Below are positions 53,009 to 64,000 of a DNA stretch of 64,000 nucleotides, piece after piece. The translations under genes and the position numbers were made by a program. The DNA is from Enterobacter asburiae. Its GTDB lineage: Bacteria > Pseudomonadota > Gammaproteobacteria > Enterobacterales > Enterobacteriaceae. How positions within the stretch are numbered: position 1 is the stretch's first letter; the number at the start of each line of letters is the position of its first letter. Location of the stretch: assembly GCF_007035645.1 (NCBI RefSeq), contig NZ_AP019632.1, forward strand, positions 558,001 through 622,000, in the 5' to 3' direction. Below the pieces are notes generated by a model. It worked only from the letters and a program-made list of their open reading frames with translations, was not told the DNA's origin and made no database searches.

Positions 53009-53830
53009 ATGAGCGATATGCACTCGCTGCTGGTGGCGGCAATACTGGGTGTGGTCGAAGGATTGACGGAGTTTTTGCCGGTCTCCAGTACGGGCCATAT
53101 GATTATCGTTGGCCATCTGCTGGGCTTTGAAGGCGATACCGCAAAAACGTTTGAAGTGGTGATCCAGCTGGGGTCTATTCTGGCGGTGGTCGTGATGTTC
53201 TGGCGTCGCCTGTTTGGCCTGATCGGCATCCATTTTGGCCGTCCGCCTCAGCACGAGGGGGCCGGTAAAGGTCGTCTGTCACTGATCCATATTCTGCTCG
53301 GGATGATCCCTGCGGTGGTGCTGGGCCTGGTGTTCCACGACGCCATCAAATCGCTGTTTAACCCGATTAACGTAATGTACGCGCTGGTGGTGGGGGGCTT
53401 CCTGCTGATCGCCGCGGAAGTGCTGAAGCCAAAAACGCCGCGCGCGGAAGGTCTGGACGATATGACGTATCGTCAGGCGTTTATCATTGGCTGCTTCCAG
53501 TGTCTGGCGCTGTGGCCGGGCTTCTCGCGTTCAGGCGCAACCATCTCCGGCGGGATGCTGATGGGCGTAAGCCGTTACGCCGCCTCAGAGTTCTCGTTCC
53601 TGCTGGCGGTGCCGATGATGATGGGCGCCACCGTACTCGACGTCTATAAGAGCTATCACTTCCTGACGGCTGGCGACATTCCGATGTTCGCCGTCGGCTT
53701 CATCACCGCGTTTATCGTGGCGCTGATTGCCATTAAAACCTTCCTGCAGCTGATTAAGCGTATCTCGTTTATTCCGTTCGCGATCTATCGCTTTATCGTG
53801 GCGGCTGCGGTGTACGTGGTCTTCTTCTGA
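53009..53830 (+). CDS. uppP: Undecaprenyl-diphosphatase
   Basis: UppP (BacA) recycles the undecaprenyl lipid carrier and confers low-level bacitracin resistance. The 273 residues equal E. coli, with the active-site motifs [19 protein letters not shown] and [11 protein letters not shown] and eight membrane segments. Confidence 0.97.
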   Translation: MSDMHSLLVAAILGVVEGLTEFLPVSSTGHMIIVGHLLGFEGDTAKTFEVVIQLGSILAVVVMFWRRLFGLIGIHFGRPPQHEGAGKGRLSLIHILLGMIPAVVLGLVFHDAIKSLFNPINVMYALVVGGFLLIAAEVLKPKTPRAEGLDDMTYRQAFIIGCFQCLALWPGFSRSGATISGGMLMGVSRYAASEFSFLLAVPMMMGATVLDVYKSYHFLTAGDIPMFAVGFITAFIVALIAIKTFLQLIKRISFIPFAIYRFIVAAAVYVVFF

Positions 53831-53836
53831 CCGATG

Positions 53837-53860
53837 GCCCTCAGTCTTTCGGCTGAGGGC
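53837..53860. terminator. Hairpin between uppP and cca
   Basis: GCCCTCAG and CTGAGGGC with an 8-base loop, overlapping the end of cca; the following T-run is weak. Confidence 0.45.
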
Positions 53861-55082
53861 AATGCTTTTCCTTCCAGTCCGACACCGCCTGAATTCGCCG
53901 TTTCGTGAGCTCTTCGCGAATTTCCGGCCCTTTGAATCCCGCTTCGACAACGTCCTTCGTGGGCACCGCTTTCGCTACGTCCCAGGCTTTGCGCAGTAAG
54001 CGTCCCTGCGGGTAATCGCACGCTTCAAACCCGGTACGACCGCGCACGTCAGCTTCGCTGGTGAGCGCGATTTGCTCGACGCGCTGGGGTTTACGCCAGG
54101 CGTCGATGTTATCGAAAAGCTTAACGATGGTGGCCGGTTTCAGAATAGGGAAGGTGTGGATCAGATCGTGGAACTCGGCCACCAGTTTCGCCAGATCGCG
54201 GATCTCGTTCGGCACGCGCAGACGCTGGCACAGCCCCTCGACCAGCTTCACCCCCGCCGGGCCGTGCCCGTGGTGGCGAGGCCAGAATTCTTTTGGCGTT
54301 AAGCCTTTGCCGAGATCGTGGCACAGGGTGGAAAAGCGCATGTCCACGTCAGGGCTGAGCATGGCCGCCATGCTCAGGGTCATCAGCGTGTGTACGCCGG
54401 TATCAATTTCCGGGTGCCATTTTGCCGGGGCGGGCACGCCAAACAGCGCGTCTATTTCCGGGAACAGCACCTTCAGCGCGCCGCAGTCGCGCAGGACCTG
54501 GAAAAAGACCTGCGGGTTGCGCGTGGTGAGGGCATTTTCCGTCTCTTTCCAGACGCGCTCAGGCGTCAGGTGTTCAAGCTCGCCCGCCTCGGTCATGGCG
54601 GTCATCAGCGCCATTGTTTCATCGGCAATCCGGAAGCTGAGATGGGCGTAACGCGCGGCAAAGCGCGCCACGCGCAGCACGCGGAGCGGATCTTCAGAAA
54701 ACGCCGGGGAGACGTGGCGTAAAAGGCGGTTGCGCAGATCGTCCTGACCGCCATAGGCGTCAACGATCTGCCCGTCCTCGTCCTGCGCCAGCGCGTTGAT
54801 GGTGAGATCGCGGCGCAGGAGATCTTGCTCCAGCGTCACGTCCGGCGCGGCATAGCAGGTGAAGCCCGTATAGCCCGAGCCCGATTTCCGCTCGGTACGC
54901 GCCAGGGCATACTCTTCACGGCTTTTCGGGTGAAGGAAAACGGGAAAATCGCGGCCTACCTGCTGGTAGCCCGCGTCGAGCATCTCTTCAGGGGTAGCGC
55001 CAACCACCACCCAGTCTTTATCTTTGACCGGCAGACCTAACAACGCATCACGTACCGCACCACCGACCAGATAACTCTTCAC
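53841..55082 (-). CDS. cca: CCA-adding tRNA nucleotidyltransferase / phosphohydrolase
   Basis: Cca adds or repairs the tRNA CCA end. The 413-residue protein has the class II nucleotidyltransferase head ([23 protein letters not shown]), the neck and body ([11 protein letters not shown]), and the HD phosphohydrolase domain (THDLGK-like [18 protein letters not shown]). A GTG at 55082 gives VKSYLVGG, matching the E. coli GTG start, with GGAGAG upstream. Confidence 0.97.
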   Translation of the reverse strand: MKSYLVGGAVRDALLGLPVKDKDWVVVGATPEEMLDAGYQQVGRDFPVFLHPKSREEYALARTERKSGSGYTGFTCYAAPDVTLEQDLLRRDLTINALAQDEDGQIVDAYGGQDDLRNRLLRHVSPAFSEDPLRVLRVARFAARYAHLSFRIADETMALMTAMTEAGELEHLTPERVWKETENALTTRNPQVFFQVLRDCGALKVLFPEIDALFGVPAPAKWHPEIDTGVHTLMTLSMAAMLSPDVDMRFSTLCHDLGKGLTPKEFWPRHHGHGPAGVKLVEGLCQRLRVPNEIRDLAKLVAEFHDLIHTFPILKPATIVKLFDNIDAWRKPQRVEQIALTSEADVRGRTGFEACDYPQGRLLRKAWDVAKAVPTKDVVEAGFKGPEIREELTKRRIQAVSDWKEKHCPQPKD

Positions 55083-55142
55083 GCCCAACTCTCCCGTTTT
55101 CTCTTTTCCAGAATGATACGTAAGTCTGGCAGAGAAGACGAA

Positions 55143-55766
55143 TTAGTTCATCCAGCGATCTTTACGCTTGCGGCTTGGGATCAGATGCGGCAGGACCAGA
55201 CCCAGCACCAGACCCACGCCCAGCACGCCGCCGCCATACATAAACCACTGCATGATGATGGTGCGCTGTTTGTCGTCGAGCTGCAGATTAGCGGCATTCA
55301 CTTTCTTCTGCGCGACAATCAGCTCGTTTTTCAGTTTCTGGTTCTCTTCTTTCAGACCGTTAATCACCCCGTCGCTTTGCGCCACTTTCTGCTGCATTTC
55401 AGCGGTGCGCTGGTTCCAGGTGCCGTCGATGTTGTTCAGCTTGTCGGTCAGGGTCTTCACCTGGTTTTCCAGATCGGGAACGCGCGTGCGCAGGCTTGGC
55501 ACGGTGCTCAGCTCTTTCAGCGGGATCCAGGACGTACGGCCGGTACTGTCGCGAACCTGACCGTAATTGGTGTCCGCGTTGGTCTGTAACAGGGTGACTT
55601 CCTCGCCGGCATTCACCGTGCCCACGAGGCGATAATTATCTCCAGGGCCACTGCGTACCCAGGTGTTCAGTTCGTCAGAAACGTAACGCTTCTCTTCAGC
55701 GTGCACTGCGGTTGCGGCGCTAAAAGCGAGTAAAGTAAGTCCAATCAGGCGTAATTTAAGCATCAT
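55143..55766 (-). CDS. ygiM: SH3-domain membrane protein YgiM
   Basis: The 207-residue protein has a signal peptide ending near AEEKRY, a bacterial SH3 domain (about 25-85; VSDELNTWVRSGPGDNYRLVGTVNAGEEVTLLQ), a periplasmic coiled coil (about 95-165), one C-terminal membrane helix (WFMYGGGVLGVGLVLGLVLPHLI) and a basic tail (SRKRKDRWMN). The role is not established, though envelope linkage is likely. The second of two ATG codons is also possible. Confidence 0.92.
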   Translation of the reverse strand: MMLKLRLIGLTLLAFSAATAVHAEEKRYVSDELNTWVRSGPGDNYRLVGTVNAGEEVTLLQTNADTNYGQVRDSTGRTSWIPLKELSTVPSLRTRVPDLENQVKTLTDKLNNIDGTWNQRTAEMQQKVAQSDGVINGLKEENQKLKNELIVAQKKVNAANLQLDDKQRTIIMQWFMYGGGVLGVGLVLGLVLPHLIPSRKRKDRWMN

Positions 55767-55992
55767 TAGTCGTTATTTTCATAAATAGTGGAACGATAGT
55801 AGTGGCAACAGTGTCTCTACGCAAAGCATTCGTCAGCAATCAGAATCATCTGTGTCACGACTCTATACATTTACGCCCGACAAATTGCTCATTGCATGGC
55901 AATTTGGCGCAAAATACTATGTACTGACAAACAAATGGCGAGGAAGTTCGCCCTCATTGACGCGTCTGTGACGCCCGCAAAAGTACAAGGCT

Positions 55993-57294
55993 ATGGCACA
56001 AGAAATCGAATTAAAGTTTATCGTCGAAAAAGACAGCGTTGACGCACTCCGCCAGCATCTGCATACGCTTTCCGGCGAACACCATGAACCGGTACAACTG
56101 CTTAATATCTATTACGAAACGCCAGACAACTGGCTGCGCCGCCACGATATGGGGCTGCGCATCCGCGGCGCGAGCGGGCGCTACGAGATGACGATGAAAA
56201 TTGCCGGCCGCGTGGTCGGCGGTTTACATCAGCGCCCGGAATACAATATCGACATCAGCAAGCCAGAACTTGAGCTGGAACGTTTCCCGACGGAAGTCTG
56301 GCCGGATGGCGAACTGCCTTCCACGCTGGCGGAACAGGTGCAGCCGCTGTTCAGCACTGATTTCTGGCGCGAAAAATGGCTGGTGACGGAAGGCAAAAGC
56401 CGCATCGAAATCGCCCTCGATCTGGGCGACGTGAAGGCGGGTGAGTGCCAGGAACCGATTTGCGAACTCGAGCTTGAGCTGCTGGAAGGGGACGCGAATG
56501 ACGTGCTGAAGCTGGCGCGCAGGCTGGTGAACCAGTCCGGACTGCGTCAGGGAAGCCTGAGTAAAGCCGCGCGGGGTTACCATCTGGCCGCCGGAAATGC
56601 GCCGCGCGTGCTGAAAGAGACGACCATCCTGCACGTTGCGCCGAAAGCCAGCGTTGAACAGGGCCTGGAAGCCGCGCTGGAGCTGGCGCTTTCTCAGTGG
56701 CAATACCATGAAGAGCTGTGGGTGCGAAATGTGAAAAACGCGAAATCCCACGTGCTGGCGGCGATTGCCCTGGTGCGCCATACCCTGACGCTGTTCGGCG
56801 GTATTGTTCCTCGCAAAGCGAGCGCTCACTTACGTGACCTGCTGACGCAAACCGAAACGCTGATGCTCTCCGACGTATCGGCGCAAACGGCGATCTACAG
56901 CCCGCAAGCCGCTTCGGCAAAACTGGCGCTGACCGAGTTTCTGGTGACGCGCGGCTGGCGCGCCTTCCTGGATGCGAAAGCGGAGGCCAAAATCGCGGAA
57001 AACTTTAAGCGTTTCGCGGATATTCATCTTTCCCGTCATGCCGCCGAGCTGAAGAGCACCTTTGCGTATCCGCTCGGGGACCAGTATGGCGATCAGCTTC
57101 CCCGTCTGTCGCGCAACATCGACAGCATGCTGCTGCTTTCCGGCGCTTATGACGGCGTTAAAACCCAGGCCTGGCTGGAAAACTGGCAGGGGCTGAAGCA
57201 TGCCATTGAAACCCGCCAGCATATTGAGATTGAGCATTTCCGTAACGAGGCCATTTCGCAGGAGCCGTTCTGGCTGCACAGCGGAAAACGTTAA
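55993..57294 (+). CDS. ygiF: Inorganic triphosphatase YgiF (CYTH-CHAD)
   Basis: The 433 residues equal E. coli YgiF, which hydrolyses tripolyphosphate. The N-terminal CYTH domain begins EIELKF, with the basic tunnel motif and RGYHLA; the C-terminal CHAD domain (about 220-433) has conserved His residues (ALVRHTLTLFGGIVP, HLSRHAAELKS). It precedes glnE by 21 bases. Confidence 0.95.
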   Translation: MAQEIELKFIVEKDSVDALRQHLHTLSGEHHEPVQLLNIYYETPDNWLRRHDMGLRIRGASGRYEMTMKIAGRVVGGLHQRPEYNIDISKPELELERFPTEVWPDGELPSTLAEQVQPLFSTDFWREKWLVTEGKSRIEIALDLGDVKAGECQEPICELELELLEGDANDVLKLARRLVNQSGLRQGSLSKAARGYHLAAGNAPRVLKETTILHVAPKASVEQGLEAALELALSQWQYHEELWVRNVKNAKSHVLAAIALVRHTLTLFGGIVPRKASAHLRDLLTQTETLMLSDVSAQTAIYSPQAASAKLALTEFLVTRGWRAFLDAKAEAKIAENFKRFADIHLSRHAAELKSTFAYPLGDQYGDQLPRLSRNIDSMLLLSGAYDGVKTQAWLENWQGLKHAIETRQHIEIEHFRNEAISQEPFWLHSGKR

Positions 57295-57315
57295 CTCTGG
57301 CAAGGAACCCCTATA

Positions 57316-60171
57316 ATGCCGCTTTCTTCACCGTTACAGCAGCAGTGGCAGACCGTTTGCGAACGTCTGCCTGAGTCATTACCGGCGTCATCGTTAAGCG
57401 AGCAGGCGAAGAGCGTGCTCGCCTTCAGTGATTTTGTGCAGGAAAGCATCACCGCCAACCCGGACTGGCTGGCAGAGCTTGAGAACGCGCCGCCGCAGGC
57501 GGACGAGTGGCGGCATTACGCCGGCTGGCTGCAAACCGCACTCGAAGACGTTGCGGATGAAGCCACGCTGATGCGCGTCCTGCGCCAGTTCCGCCGTCGG
57601 GTGATGGTGCGCATTGCCTGGGCTCAGGCGCTGGAGCGGGTGAGCGAAGAGAGCACGCTGCAGCAGCTAAGCGAGCTGGCGCAAACGCTGATTGTCGCCG
57701 CGCGCGACTGGCTCTACGCCGCCTGCTGTAAAGAGTGGGGCACGCCGTGCAGCGAGGAAGGGGTTCCTCAGCCGCTGTTGATTCTGGGGATGGGCAAGCT
57801 GGGCGGCTGCGAGCTGAACTTCTCCTCCGACATCGACCTGATTTTTGCCTGGCCCGAGAACGGCTCCACGCGCGGCGGCCGTCGCGAGCTGGACAACGCC
57901 CAGTTCTTTACCCGCCTCGGTCAGCGTCTGATTAAGGCGCTGGATCAGCCGACGCAGGACGGTTTTGTTTACCGCGTGGACATGCGCCTGCGCCCGTTTG
58001 GCGACAGCGGACCGCTGGTGCTGAGCTTTGCCGCGCTGGAGGATTACTACCAGGAGCAGGGGCGCGACTGGGAGCGCTATGCGATGGTTAAAGCGCGGAT
58101 TATGGGCGACAGCGACGACGCTTACGCCAACGAGCTGCGCGCCATGCTGCGCCCGTTCGTATTCCGTCGCTATATCGACTTCAGCGTGATCCAGTCCCTG
58201 CGTAATATGAAAGGGATGATCGCCCGTGAGGTGCGCCGTCGTGGTCTGAAGGACAACATCAAGCTCGGCGCGGGCGGCATCCGTGAAATCGAATTTATCG
58301 TTCAGGTCTTCCAGCTTATTCGCGGTGGTCGTGAGCCGTCCCTGCAGTCCCGCTCGCTTTTGCCGACGCTGAGCGCCATCGAGCAGCTGCACCTGCTGCC
58401 GGACGGCGACGCGCAAACCCTGCGCGAGGCCTATCTGTTCCTGCGTCGTCTGGAAAACCTGCTGCAAAGCATCAACGACGAACAGACCCAGACCCTGCCG
58501 GGCGATGACCTTAACCGGGCGCGCCTGGCCTGGGGCATGCGTGTGGACGACTGGGCGGCGTTAACCGAACGGCTGGATGCCCATATGGCAGGCGTGCGCC
58601 GCATCTTTAACGAGCTGATCGGTGATGACGAAAGTGAATCACCGGACGATGCCCTTTCCGAGCACTGGCGCGAGCTGTGGCAGGACGCGCTCCAGGAAGA
58701 TGACACCACGCCGGTGCTGACGCACTTAACCGACGACGCCCGCCATCGCGTGGTGGCGCTGATCGCGGATTTCCGTCTTGAGCTGAACAAACGCGCCATC
58801 GGCCCGCGAGGTCGTCAGGTGCTGGATCACCTGATGCCGCACCTGCTGAGCGAGGTCTGCTCGCGGGCGGACGCGCCGGTGCCGCTGTCGCGCATGATGC
58901 CGCTGCTGAGCGGGATCATCACGCGTACCACGTATCTGGAACTCCTGAGCGAGTTTCCGGGGGCACTGAAGCACCTGATTACGCTCTGCGCCGCGTCGCC
59001 GATGGTGGCCAACAAGCTGGCGCGTTACCCGCTGCTGCTGGATGAGCTGCTCGATCCGAACACGCTGTATCAGCCCACGGCGACGGATGCCTACCGGGAC
59101 GAGCTGCGTCAGTATCTGCTGCGCGTGCCGGAAGAAGACGAAGAGCAACAGCTGGAGGCGCTGCGCCAGTTTAAGCAGGCGCAGATGCTGCGCGTGGCGG
59201 CGGCTGACATCGCCGGAACGCTGCCGGTGATGAAAGTGAGCGATCACTTAACCTGGCTTGCTGAGGCGATCATCGACGCGGTGGTCCATCAGGCGTGGGT
59301 GCAGATGGTGGCGCGCTACGGCCAGCCGAAACATCTGGCCGAACGTGAAGGACGCGGCTTTGCGGTCGTGGGGTACGGCAAGCTTGGCGGCTGGGAGCTG
59401 GGCTATAGCTCCGATCTGGATTTAATCTTCCTGCACGACTGTCCGGTTGACGTAATGACCGACGGCGAGCGTGAAATTGACGGGCGCCAGTTCTACCTTC
59501 GCCTGGCGCAGCGCATTATGCATCTTTTCAGCACCCGCACCTCGTCGGGCATTTTGTATGAAGTGGATGCGCGCCTGCGTCCGTCCGGCGCGGCGGGCAT
59601 GCTGGTGACCTCGACGGAGTCCTTCGCCGATTACCAGAAGAATGAAGCCTGGACGTGGGAGCATCAGGCGCTGGTGCGCGCTCGCGTGGTGTATGGCGAT
59701 CCGCAGCTCAAAACGCAGTTTGACGTCATCCGTAAGGAGGTTATGACCACCGTGCGTGATGGCAGCACGCTGCAAACGGAAGTTCGCGAAATGCGCGAGA
59801 AAATGCGCGCGCATCTCGGCAATAAACACCGCGATCGCTTTGATATTAAAGCCGACGAGGGCGGGATTACCGATATTGAGTTCATTACCCAGTATCTGGT
59901 GCTGCTGCACGCCCACGACAAGCCGAAGCTGACGCGCTGGTCCGATAACGTGCGCATTCTGGAGCTGCTGGCGCAAAACGACATCATGGACGAGCAGGAG
60001 GCGCAGGCCTTAACCCGCGCCTATACGACGCTGCGCGATGAGCTTCACCACCTGGCGCTGCAGGAGCAGCCGGGGCACGTGGCGCTGGACTGTTTTGCTC
60101 ATGAACGTGCTCAGGTAACGGCCAGCTGGCAGAAGTGGCTGGTGGAACCGTGCGTAACAAATCAAGTGTGA
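57316..60171 (+). CDS. glnE: Glutamine synthetase adenylyltransferase/deadenylase
   Basis: The 951-residue bifunctional enzyme (E. coli 946) tunes glutamine synthetase. Both nucleotidyltransferase domains are present: the N-terminal deadenylase ([20 protein letters not shown]) and the C-terminal adenylase ([20 protein letters not shown]). It is probably co-transcribed with ygiF, and hldE follows by 40 bases. Confidence 0.97.
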   Translation: MPLSSPLQQQWQTVCERLPESLPASSLSEQAKSVLAFSDFVQESITANPDWLAELENAPPQADEWRHYAGWLQTALEDVADEATLMRVLRQFRRRVMVRIAWAQALERVSEESTLQQLSELAQTLIVAARDWLYAACCKEWGTPCSEEGVPQPLLILGMGKLGGCELNFSSDIDLIFAWPENGSTRGGRRELDNAQFFTRLGQRLIKALDQPTQDGFVYRVDMRLRPFGDSGPLVLSFAALEDYYQEQGRDWERYAMVKARIMGDSDDAYANELRAMLRPFVFRRYIDFSVIQSLRNMKGMIAREVRRRGLKDNIKLGAGGIREIEFIVQVFQLIRGGREPSLQSRSLLPTLSAIEQLHLLPDGDAQTLREAYLFLRRLENLLQSINDEQTQTLPGDDLNRARLAWGMRVDDWAALTERLDAHMAGVRRIFNELIGDDESESPDDALSEHWRELWQDALQEDDTTPVLTHLTDDARHRVVALIADFRLELNKRAIGPRGRQVLDHLMPHLLSEVCSRADAPVPLSRMMPLLSGIITRTTYLELLSEFPGALKHLITLCAASPMVANKLARYPLLLDELLDPNTLYQPTATDAYRDELRQYLLRVPEEDEEQQLEALRQFKQAQMLRVAAADIAGTLPVMKVSDHLTWLAEAIIDAVVHQAWVQMVARYGQPKHLAEREGRGFAVVGYGKLGGWELGYSSDLDLIFLHDCPVDVMTDGEREIDGRQFYLRLAQRIMHLFSTRTSSGILYEVDARLRPSGAAGMLVTSTESFADYQKNEAWTWEHQALVRARVVYGDPQLKTQFDVIRKEVMTTVRDGSTLQTEVREMREKMRAHLGNKHRDRFDIKADEGGITDIEFITQYLVLLHAHDKPKLTRWSDNVRILELLAQNDIMDEQEAQALTRAYTTLRDELHHLALQEQPGHVALDCFAHERAQVTASWQKWLVEPCVTNQV

Positions 60172-60211
60172 TATTATCGCGCGCAAATTGTGAATCTTTC
60201 TGGAGTCAGGA

Positions 60212-61642
60212 ATGAAAGTAACACTGCCAGAGTTTGAACGTGCTGGGGTAATGGTTGTTGGGGATGTGATGCTGGATCGCTACTGGTATGGGCCTACCAG
60301 CCGCATCTCTCCGGAAGCACCGGTACCGGTGGTTAAGGTCGACACCATTGAAGAGCGTCCCGGCGGCGCGGCAAACGTGGCGATGAACATTGCCTCTCTG
60401 GGCGCGCAGTCGCGTCTGGTGGGCCTTACCGGCATCGACGATGCGGCGCGCGCGCTGAGCAAGTCGCTGGCGGACGTGAACGTGAAGTGCGACTTCGTTT
60501 CTGTTCCGACCCACCCAACGATTACGAAACTGCGCGTGCTGTCGCGCAACCAGCAGCTGATCCGCCTCGACTTTGAAGAAGGGTTCGAAGGCGTTGATCC
60601 TGAGCCGCTGCACGAGCGTATCAACCAGGCGCTGGGCAATATCGGCGCGCTGGTGCTGTCCGACTACGCCAAAGGCGCGCTGGCGAGCGTGCAAACGATG
60701 ATTCAGCTGGCGCGTAAAGCCAACGTGCCGGTGCTGATCGACCCGAAAGGGACCGATTTTGAGCGCTATCGCGGCGCGACGCTGCTGACGCCAAACCTCT
60801 CCGAGTTTGAAGCGGTGGCGGGTAAGTGCAAAACCGAGGACGAACTGGTTGAGCGCGGCATGAAGATCATTGCTGACTTCGAGCTGTCCGCGCTGCTGGT
60901 GACCCGCTCCGAGCAGGGGATGACGCTGCTGCAGCCGGGCAAAGCGCCGCTGCATATGCCAACCCAGGCGCAGGAAGTGTACGACGTGACCGGTGCCGGT
61001 GATACGGTGATCGGCGTGCTGGCGGCGACGCTGGCAGCAGGAAACTCGCTGGAAGAGGCGTGCTACTTCGCTAACGCCGCGGCGGGCGTGGTCGTCGGTA
61101 AACTCGGTACCTCAACCGTTTCGCCAATCGAGCTGGAAAACGCGGTGCGCGGTCGTGCGGATACCGGTTTTGGCGTCATGACCGAAGACGAGCTGAAGGT
61201 GGCCGTTGCCGCCGCGCGCAAGCGTGGTGAAAAAGTGGTGATGACCAACGGCGTGTTCGACATTCTGCACGCGGGCCACGTTTCGTATCTGGCGAACGCG
61301 CGCAAGCTGGGCGATCGCCTGATTGTGGCGGTTAACAGCGATGCATCGACGAAACGCCTGAAGGGCGAAACGCGTCCGGTGAACCCGCTCGAGCAGCGCA
61401 TGATTGTGCTCGGCGCGCTGGAAGCGGTGGACTGGGTGGTGTCGTTTGAAGAAGATACCCCGCAGCGCCTGATTGCCGGCATTCTGCCGGACCTGCTGGT
61501 AAAAGGTGGGGATTACAAGCCGGAGCAAATCGCGGGTAGCGAAGAGGTCTGGGCGAACGGCGGCGAGGTGATGGTGCTCAACTTTGAGGACGGGTGCTCA
61601 ACCACCAACATCATCAAGAAGATCCAGAAAGACAGTCAGTAA
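60212..61642 (+). CDS. hldE: ADP-heptose synthesis bifunctional kinase/adenylyltransferase
   Basis: HldE (RfaE) makes ADP-heptose precursors for the LPS inner core. The 476 residues (E. coli 477) hold a ribokinase-like N-terminal domain (about 1-318; [34 protein letters not shown]) and a nucleotidyltransferase domain (about 344-476; [16 protein letters not shown]). Confidence 0.97.
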   Translation: MKVTLPEFERAGVMVVGDVMLDRYWYGPTSRISPEAPVPVVKVDTIEERPGGAANVAMNIASLGAQSRLVGLTGIDDAARALSKSLADVNVKCDFVSVPTHPTITKLRVLSRNQQLIRLDFEEGFEGVDPEPLHERINQALGNIGALVLSDYAKGALASVQTMIQLARKANVPVLIDPKGTDFERYRGATLLTPNLSEFEAVAGKCKTEDELVERGMKIIADFELSALLVTRSEQGMTLLQPGKAPLHMPTQAQEVYDVTGAGDTVIGVLAATLAAGNSLEEACYFANAAAGVVVGKLGTSTVSPIELENAVRGRADTGFGVMTEDELKVAVAAARKRGEKVVMTNGVFDILHAGHVSYLANARKLGDRLIVAVNSDASTKRLKGETRPVNPLEQRMIVLGALEAVDWVVSFEEDTPQRLIAGILPDLLVKGGDYKPEQIAGSEEVWANGGEVMVLNFEDGCSTTNIIKKIQKDSQ

Positions 61643-61672
61643 AAAAAAACGGGCCAGCTGGCCCGTTTTTTT
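61643..61672. terminator. Terminator after hldE
   Basis: ACGGGCCAGCTGGCCCGT flanked by A- and T-runs; bidirectional, serving hldE. Confidence 0.93.
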
Positions 61673-61673
61673 C

Positions 61674-61714
61674 TCCCTCTCCCTGTGGGAGAGGGCTGGG
61701 GTGAGGGCATCAGG
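61674..61714. repeat. REP-like palindrome, copy 3 (inverted)
   Basis: CCTCTCCCTGTGGGAGAGG and GGTGAGGGCATCAGGCC: the reverse complement of copy 1, between convergent hldE and ubiK. Confidence 0.7.
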
Positions 61715-61720
61715 CCGCAC

Positions 61721-62017
61721 TTACTCCTGGTCATCCACCGGTGGAATGGCCGGTGCCGGCTTCACTTCTTCCGGCGCATTGCGGTTTTCCAGCTCGCTCA
61801 GACGCTGTTCCAGCAGCGCCAGCTTCTCGCGGGTGCGCAGCAGAACCTGGGTCTGCACGTCAAACTCTTCGCGGCTGACTAAATCAAGGCGAACCAACTG
61901 CGCCTGGAGCGTCTGGCGGATTTTCTTTTCTACGTCATCACCAAATTCACGAATGCCTTTTGGCATAGATTCATGAACCTGACGCGCGATCTGCTCAATT
62001 TTTTTCGGGTCAATCAT
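61721..62017 (-). CDS. ubiK: Ubiquinone biosynthesis accessory factor UbiK
   Basis: The 98-residue coiled-coil protein (Yqi[27 protein letters not shown], then [29 protein letters not shown]) assists the Ubi complex in aerobic ubiquinone synthesis. ATG 62017 follows AAGGGA and matches E. coli; the C-terminal AP-rich tail is variable. Confidence 0.95.
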   Translation of the reverse strand: MIDPKKIEQIARQVHESMPKGIREFGDDVEKKIRQTLQAQLVRLDLVSREEFDVQTQVLLRTREKLALLEQRLSELENRNAPEEVKPAPAIPPVDDQE

Positions 62018-62141
62018 TGGCGTTTCCCTTGATGGAAAAGTGTTAGTGTCCATTGTAGCGCGTCATGCCCGGGGTAAACAAAATTGTTTGATGCTTATGC
62101 ATTGCCCAGGATAATCAATAGCGTTATAGTTATCTCGCTTA

Positions 62142-62288
62142 TTCTCAGGGCGGGGCGAAATTCCCCACCGGCGGTAAATCAGCGTGACGCTGAAAGCCCG
62201 CGAGCGCTTTGGGTGAATACTCAAAGGTCAGCAGATCCGGTGTAATTCCGGGGCCGACGGTTAGAGTCCGGATGGGAGAGAGTAACGA
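62142..62288 (+). promoter_or_regulatory. FMN riboswitch (RFN element) of ribB
   Basis: The conserved RFN blocks are visible in order: TCAGGGCGGGGCGAAATTCC, CACCGGCGGTAAATC, AGCCCGCGAGCG, GGTCAGCAGATCCGGTG, and GCCGACGGTTAGAGTCCGGATG. The downstream GGGCATGGGCCCG and T-rich stretch (about 62295-62330) would form the expression platform. FMN binding should shut off ribB. Confidence 0.96.
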
Positions 62289-62393
62289 TCAAGTCGGGCA
62301 TGGGCCCGCTCACGTTATCTTTTTGCCGCTTATACGGCGCTCCTAAGACTGCCCTGATTCTGGTAACCATAATGTTAATGAGGTTTTTTTACC

Positions 62394-63047
62394 ATGAATC
62401 AGACGCTACTTTCCTCTTTTGGCACTTCAACTCAACGTGTTGAACATGCACTGGATGCACTGCGCGAAGGCCGCGGTGTGATGGTGCTTGACGATGAAAA
62501 CCGTGAAAACGAAGGCGACATGATTTTCGCCGCCGAAAACATGACCGTTGAACAGATGGCGCTGACCATCCGTCACGGCAGCGGCATCGTATGCCTGTGT
62601 ATTACCGAAGATCGTCGTAAGCAGCTCGAGCTGCCGATGATGGTCGAAAACAACACCAGCGCCTTTGGTACCGGTTTTACCGTGACCATTGAAGCGGCGC
62701 ATGGCGTGACCACAGGTGTGTCTGCGGCTGACCGTCTGACCACCGTACGTGCAGCGATTGCTGATGGTGCGAAGCCATCCGATCTGCACCGTCCAGGCCA
62801 CGTCTTCCCACTGCGTGCGCAGGCGGGCGGCGTGTTGACCCGCGGTGGTCACACCGAAGCGACGATCGACCTGGTGACGCTGGCTGGCTTCAAACCTGCT
62901 GGCGTGCTGTGCGAACTGACCAACGATGACGGCACCATGGCGCGCGCGCCGGAATGCATTACCTTTGCCCGCCTGCACAACATGCCGGTGGTCACGATTG
63001 AAGATCTGGTTGAGTATCGCCAGGCGCACGAGCGCAAAGCCAGCTGA
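62394..63047 (+). CDS. ribB: 3,4-dihydroxy-2-butanone-4-phosphate synthase
   Basis: RibB converts ribulose-5-phosphate into the four-carbon unit of riboflavin. The 217 residues equal E. coli RibB, with the metal-binding [25 protein letters not shown], and [24 protein letters not shown] motifs. It is not fused to a GTP cyclohydrolase II domain. It is controlled by the FMN riboswitch upstream. Confidence 0.98.
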   Translation: MNQTLLSSFGTSTQRVEHALDALREGRGVMVLDDENRENEGDMIFAAENMTVEQMALTIRHGSGIVCLCITEDRRKQLELPMMVENNTSAFGTGFTVTIEAAHGVTTGVSAADRLTTVRAAIADGAKPSDLHRPGHVFPLRAQAGGVLTRGGHTEATIDLVTLAGFKPAGVLCELTNDDGTMARAPECITFARLHNMPVVTIEDLVEYRQAHERKAS

Positions 63048-63051
63048 AAAT

Positions 63052-63081
63052 AAAAACGCCGGGATATCCCGGCGTTTTTTT
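63052..63081. terminator. Terminator between ribB and zupT
   Basis: AACGCCGGG-ATAT-CCCGGCGTT with flanking A- and T-runs; it reaches the zupT stop and serves both convergent genes. Confidence 0.92.
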
Positions 63082-63853
63082 ACCCGATTCCTGCGGTCTG
63101 CAGGAGAACCAGACTTAATCCCATTACCGACATTCCGCACAGCACGCCATAGCTGGGGTTGTTGTTAGGATCGATCTCCTTCGCCAGCGGCATCAGTTCA
63201 TCCACCGAAAGCGCAACCATGATCCCGGCTACCGCGGCCATAATCGCCGCCATCACTACCGGAGAGACCAGACTACCGAGGATCAGCCAGGCCAGTACGC
63301 CGCCAAGGATTTCGGCCATCCCGGAAATCCCCGCCCAGAACACCGCGGTGCGTTTCGATCCCGTTGCGGCATACACGGGGCCGGCGACGGCCAGTCCTTC
63401 AGGAATATTGTGTAAGGCGACCGCCAGCGCGATGCCAAAGCCCATCTCAAGATTGCTGCTGGCCGTCACGTAGGTAGCGACCCCTTCCGGGAAGTTGTGC
63501 AGGCTGATGCCAAGCGTTAACAGCACGGCGGTACGCTTGATATTGCGCGGCATGGGCGTCACGTTTTTCTGCATTAAATCCTGAGGATGCGCGTGCGGTA
63601 GCATCCGATCGAGGGCAAAGTATCCCAGCAGGCCAAAGACAAACATGCCGTAGCCCAGCAGCGGAGACATGCCTTCTGTGCCCAACGCGGCAGGCAGCAT
63701 CTCCATCAGGGAGATGAGCAGCATGATCCCGGCAGCAAAGCCCAGTGAAAAGGCCAGTACGCGGTTAGAGGGCTTTTGGCCGAGCACGCCGAGGAGCGCA
63801 CCGATGAAGGTCGCGGCGCCCGCCAGTATGGTCAGGATCAGGGGGACTGACAT
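63080..63853 (-). CDS. zupT: ZIP-family divalent metal transporter ZupT
   Basis: The 257 residues equal E. coli ZupT, which imports zinc and also iron, cobalt and manganese. Eight membrane segments and the paired metal motifs in TM4/TM5 ([12 protein letters not shown] and [14 protein letters not shown]) are intact. Upstream is a Fur-like box at 63865-63884. Confidence 0.97.
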   Translation of the reverse strand: MSVPLILTILAGAATFIGALLGVLGQKPSNRVLAFSLGFAAGIMLLISLMEMLPAALGTEGMSPLLGYGMFVFGLLGYFALDRMLPHAHPQDLMQKNVTPMPRNIKRTAVLLTLGISLHNFPEGVATYVTASSNLEMGFGIALAVALHNIPEGLAVAGPVYAATGSKRTAVFWAGISGMAEILGGVLAWLILGSLVSPVVMAAIMAAVAGIMVALSVDELMPLAKEIDPNNNPSYGVLCGMSVMGLSLVLLQTAGIG

Positions 63854-63864
63854 GCATTGCTCCT

Positions 63865-63884
63865 TATGATAATCATTCTCATTA
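63865..63884. promoter_or_regulatory. Fur-like box before zupT
   Basis: TATGATAATCATTCTCATTA resembles the Fur consensus GATAATGATAATCATTATC in its overlapping hexamers. It sits 12 bases from the zupT start, where repression by iron-loaded Fur would be effective. The rest of 63885-64000 shows no gene. Confidence 0.6.
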
Positions 63885-64000
63885 ATATAAATGATTCATT
63901 TCTGGCAAAGCGAGGGTGAAAACCCGGCTTTACACATTCCTTACATTCAAATTTCCTGATGATGATCTTCACGCTTATCTGCGTTCATCTTTGCCGGATT

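Overview
The window is a chromosomal segment of an enterobacterium. Most core genes match their E. coli counterparts in length, start codon and order: patA, aer, yqjI, yqjH, ileX, mug, rpoD-dnaG-rpsU, tsaD, then plsY, folB, uppP, cca, ygiM, ygiF, glnE, hldE, ubiK, ribB, zupT. A complete urease operon between tsaD and plsY, and an extra chemoreceptor next to aer, point to Enterobacter or a close relative rather than E. coli. The genus is an inference.

Layout. 1-2.1 kb: a partial DapA-family lyase and a B3/B4-domain protein, divergent from an XRE-cupin regulator. 2.1-8.8 kb: patA (TTG start, sigma-54-like promoter), aer and a second chemoreceptor (each with a sigma-28-like promoter), then the Fur/YqjI-type locus yqjI-yqjH. 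8.8-10 kb: a J-domain coiled-coil protein abutting yqjH.

10.2-28.8 kb: a P2/186-family cluster that keeps a CI repressor, a LexA-boxed Tum/DinI-like gene, the gpA replication nickase, the lysis genes, nearly all tail genes and the late activator Ogr. It has no integrase, no cox, none of the capsid/packaging genes Q-P-O-N-M-L, and no S. The best reading is a headless, SOS-inducible R-type tailocin. Its tail-fibre locus is an invertible cassette: two inverted 26-bp Hin/Gin-type crossover sites, about 1.69 kb apart, flank alternative fibre C-termini and chaperones, and a serine invertase gene follows.

28.8-36.9 kb: a second, shorter 186-like element. It lies between a 51-bp partial copy of the ileX 3' end and the intact ileX tRNA gene. 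It carries an integrase, a CI repressor, Cox and CII. A PH-SHOCT gene and a KAP-family P-loop NTPase lie in one apparent operon with the repressor and integrase. A baseplate gene is broken by two one-base deletions, and a small membrane-protein gene adjoins ileX. The KAP gene is a candidate lysogen-expressed cargo or defence gene.

37-64 kb: core genes. The urease operon (ureD-A-B-C-E-J-F-G) has a NAC-type site upstream and no ureR nearby. An esterase gene and a Cys-containing MarR gene are divergent. An MFS transporter, the lipid, folate and cell-wall genes, an FMN riboswitch before ribB, and zupT behind a Fur-like box complete the window.
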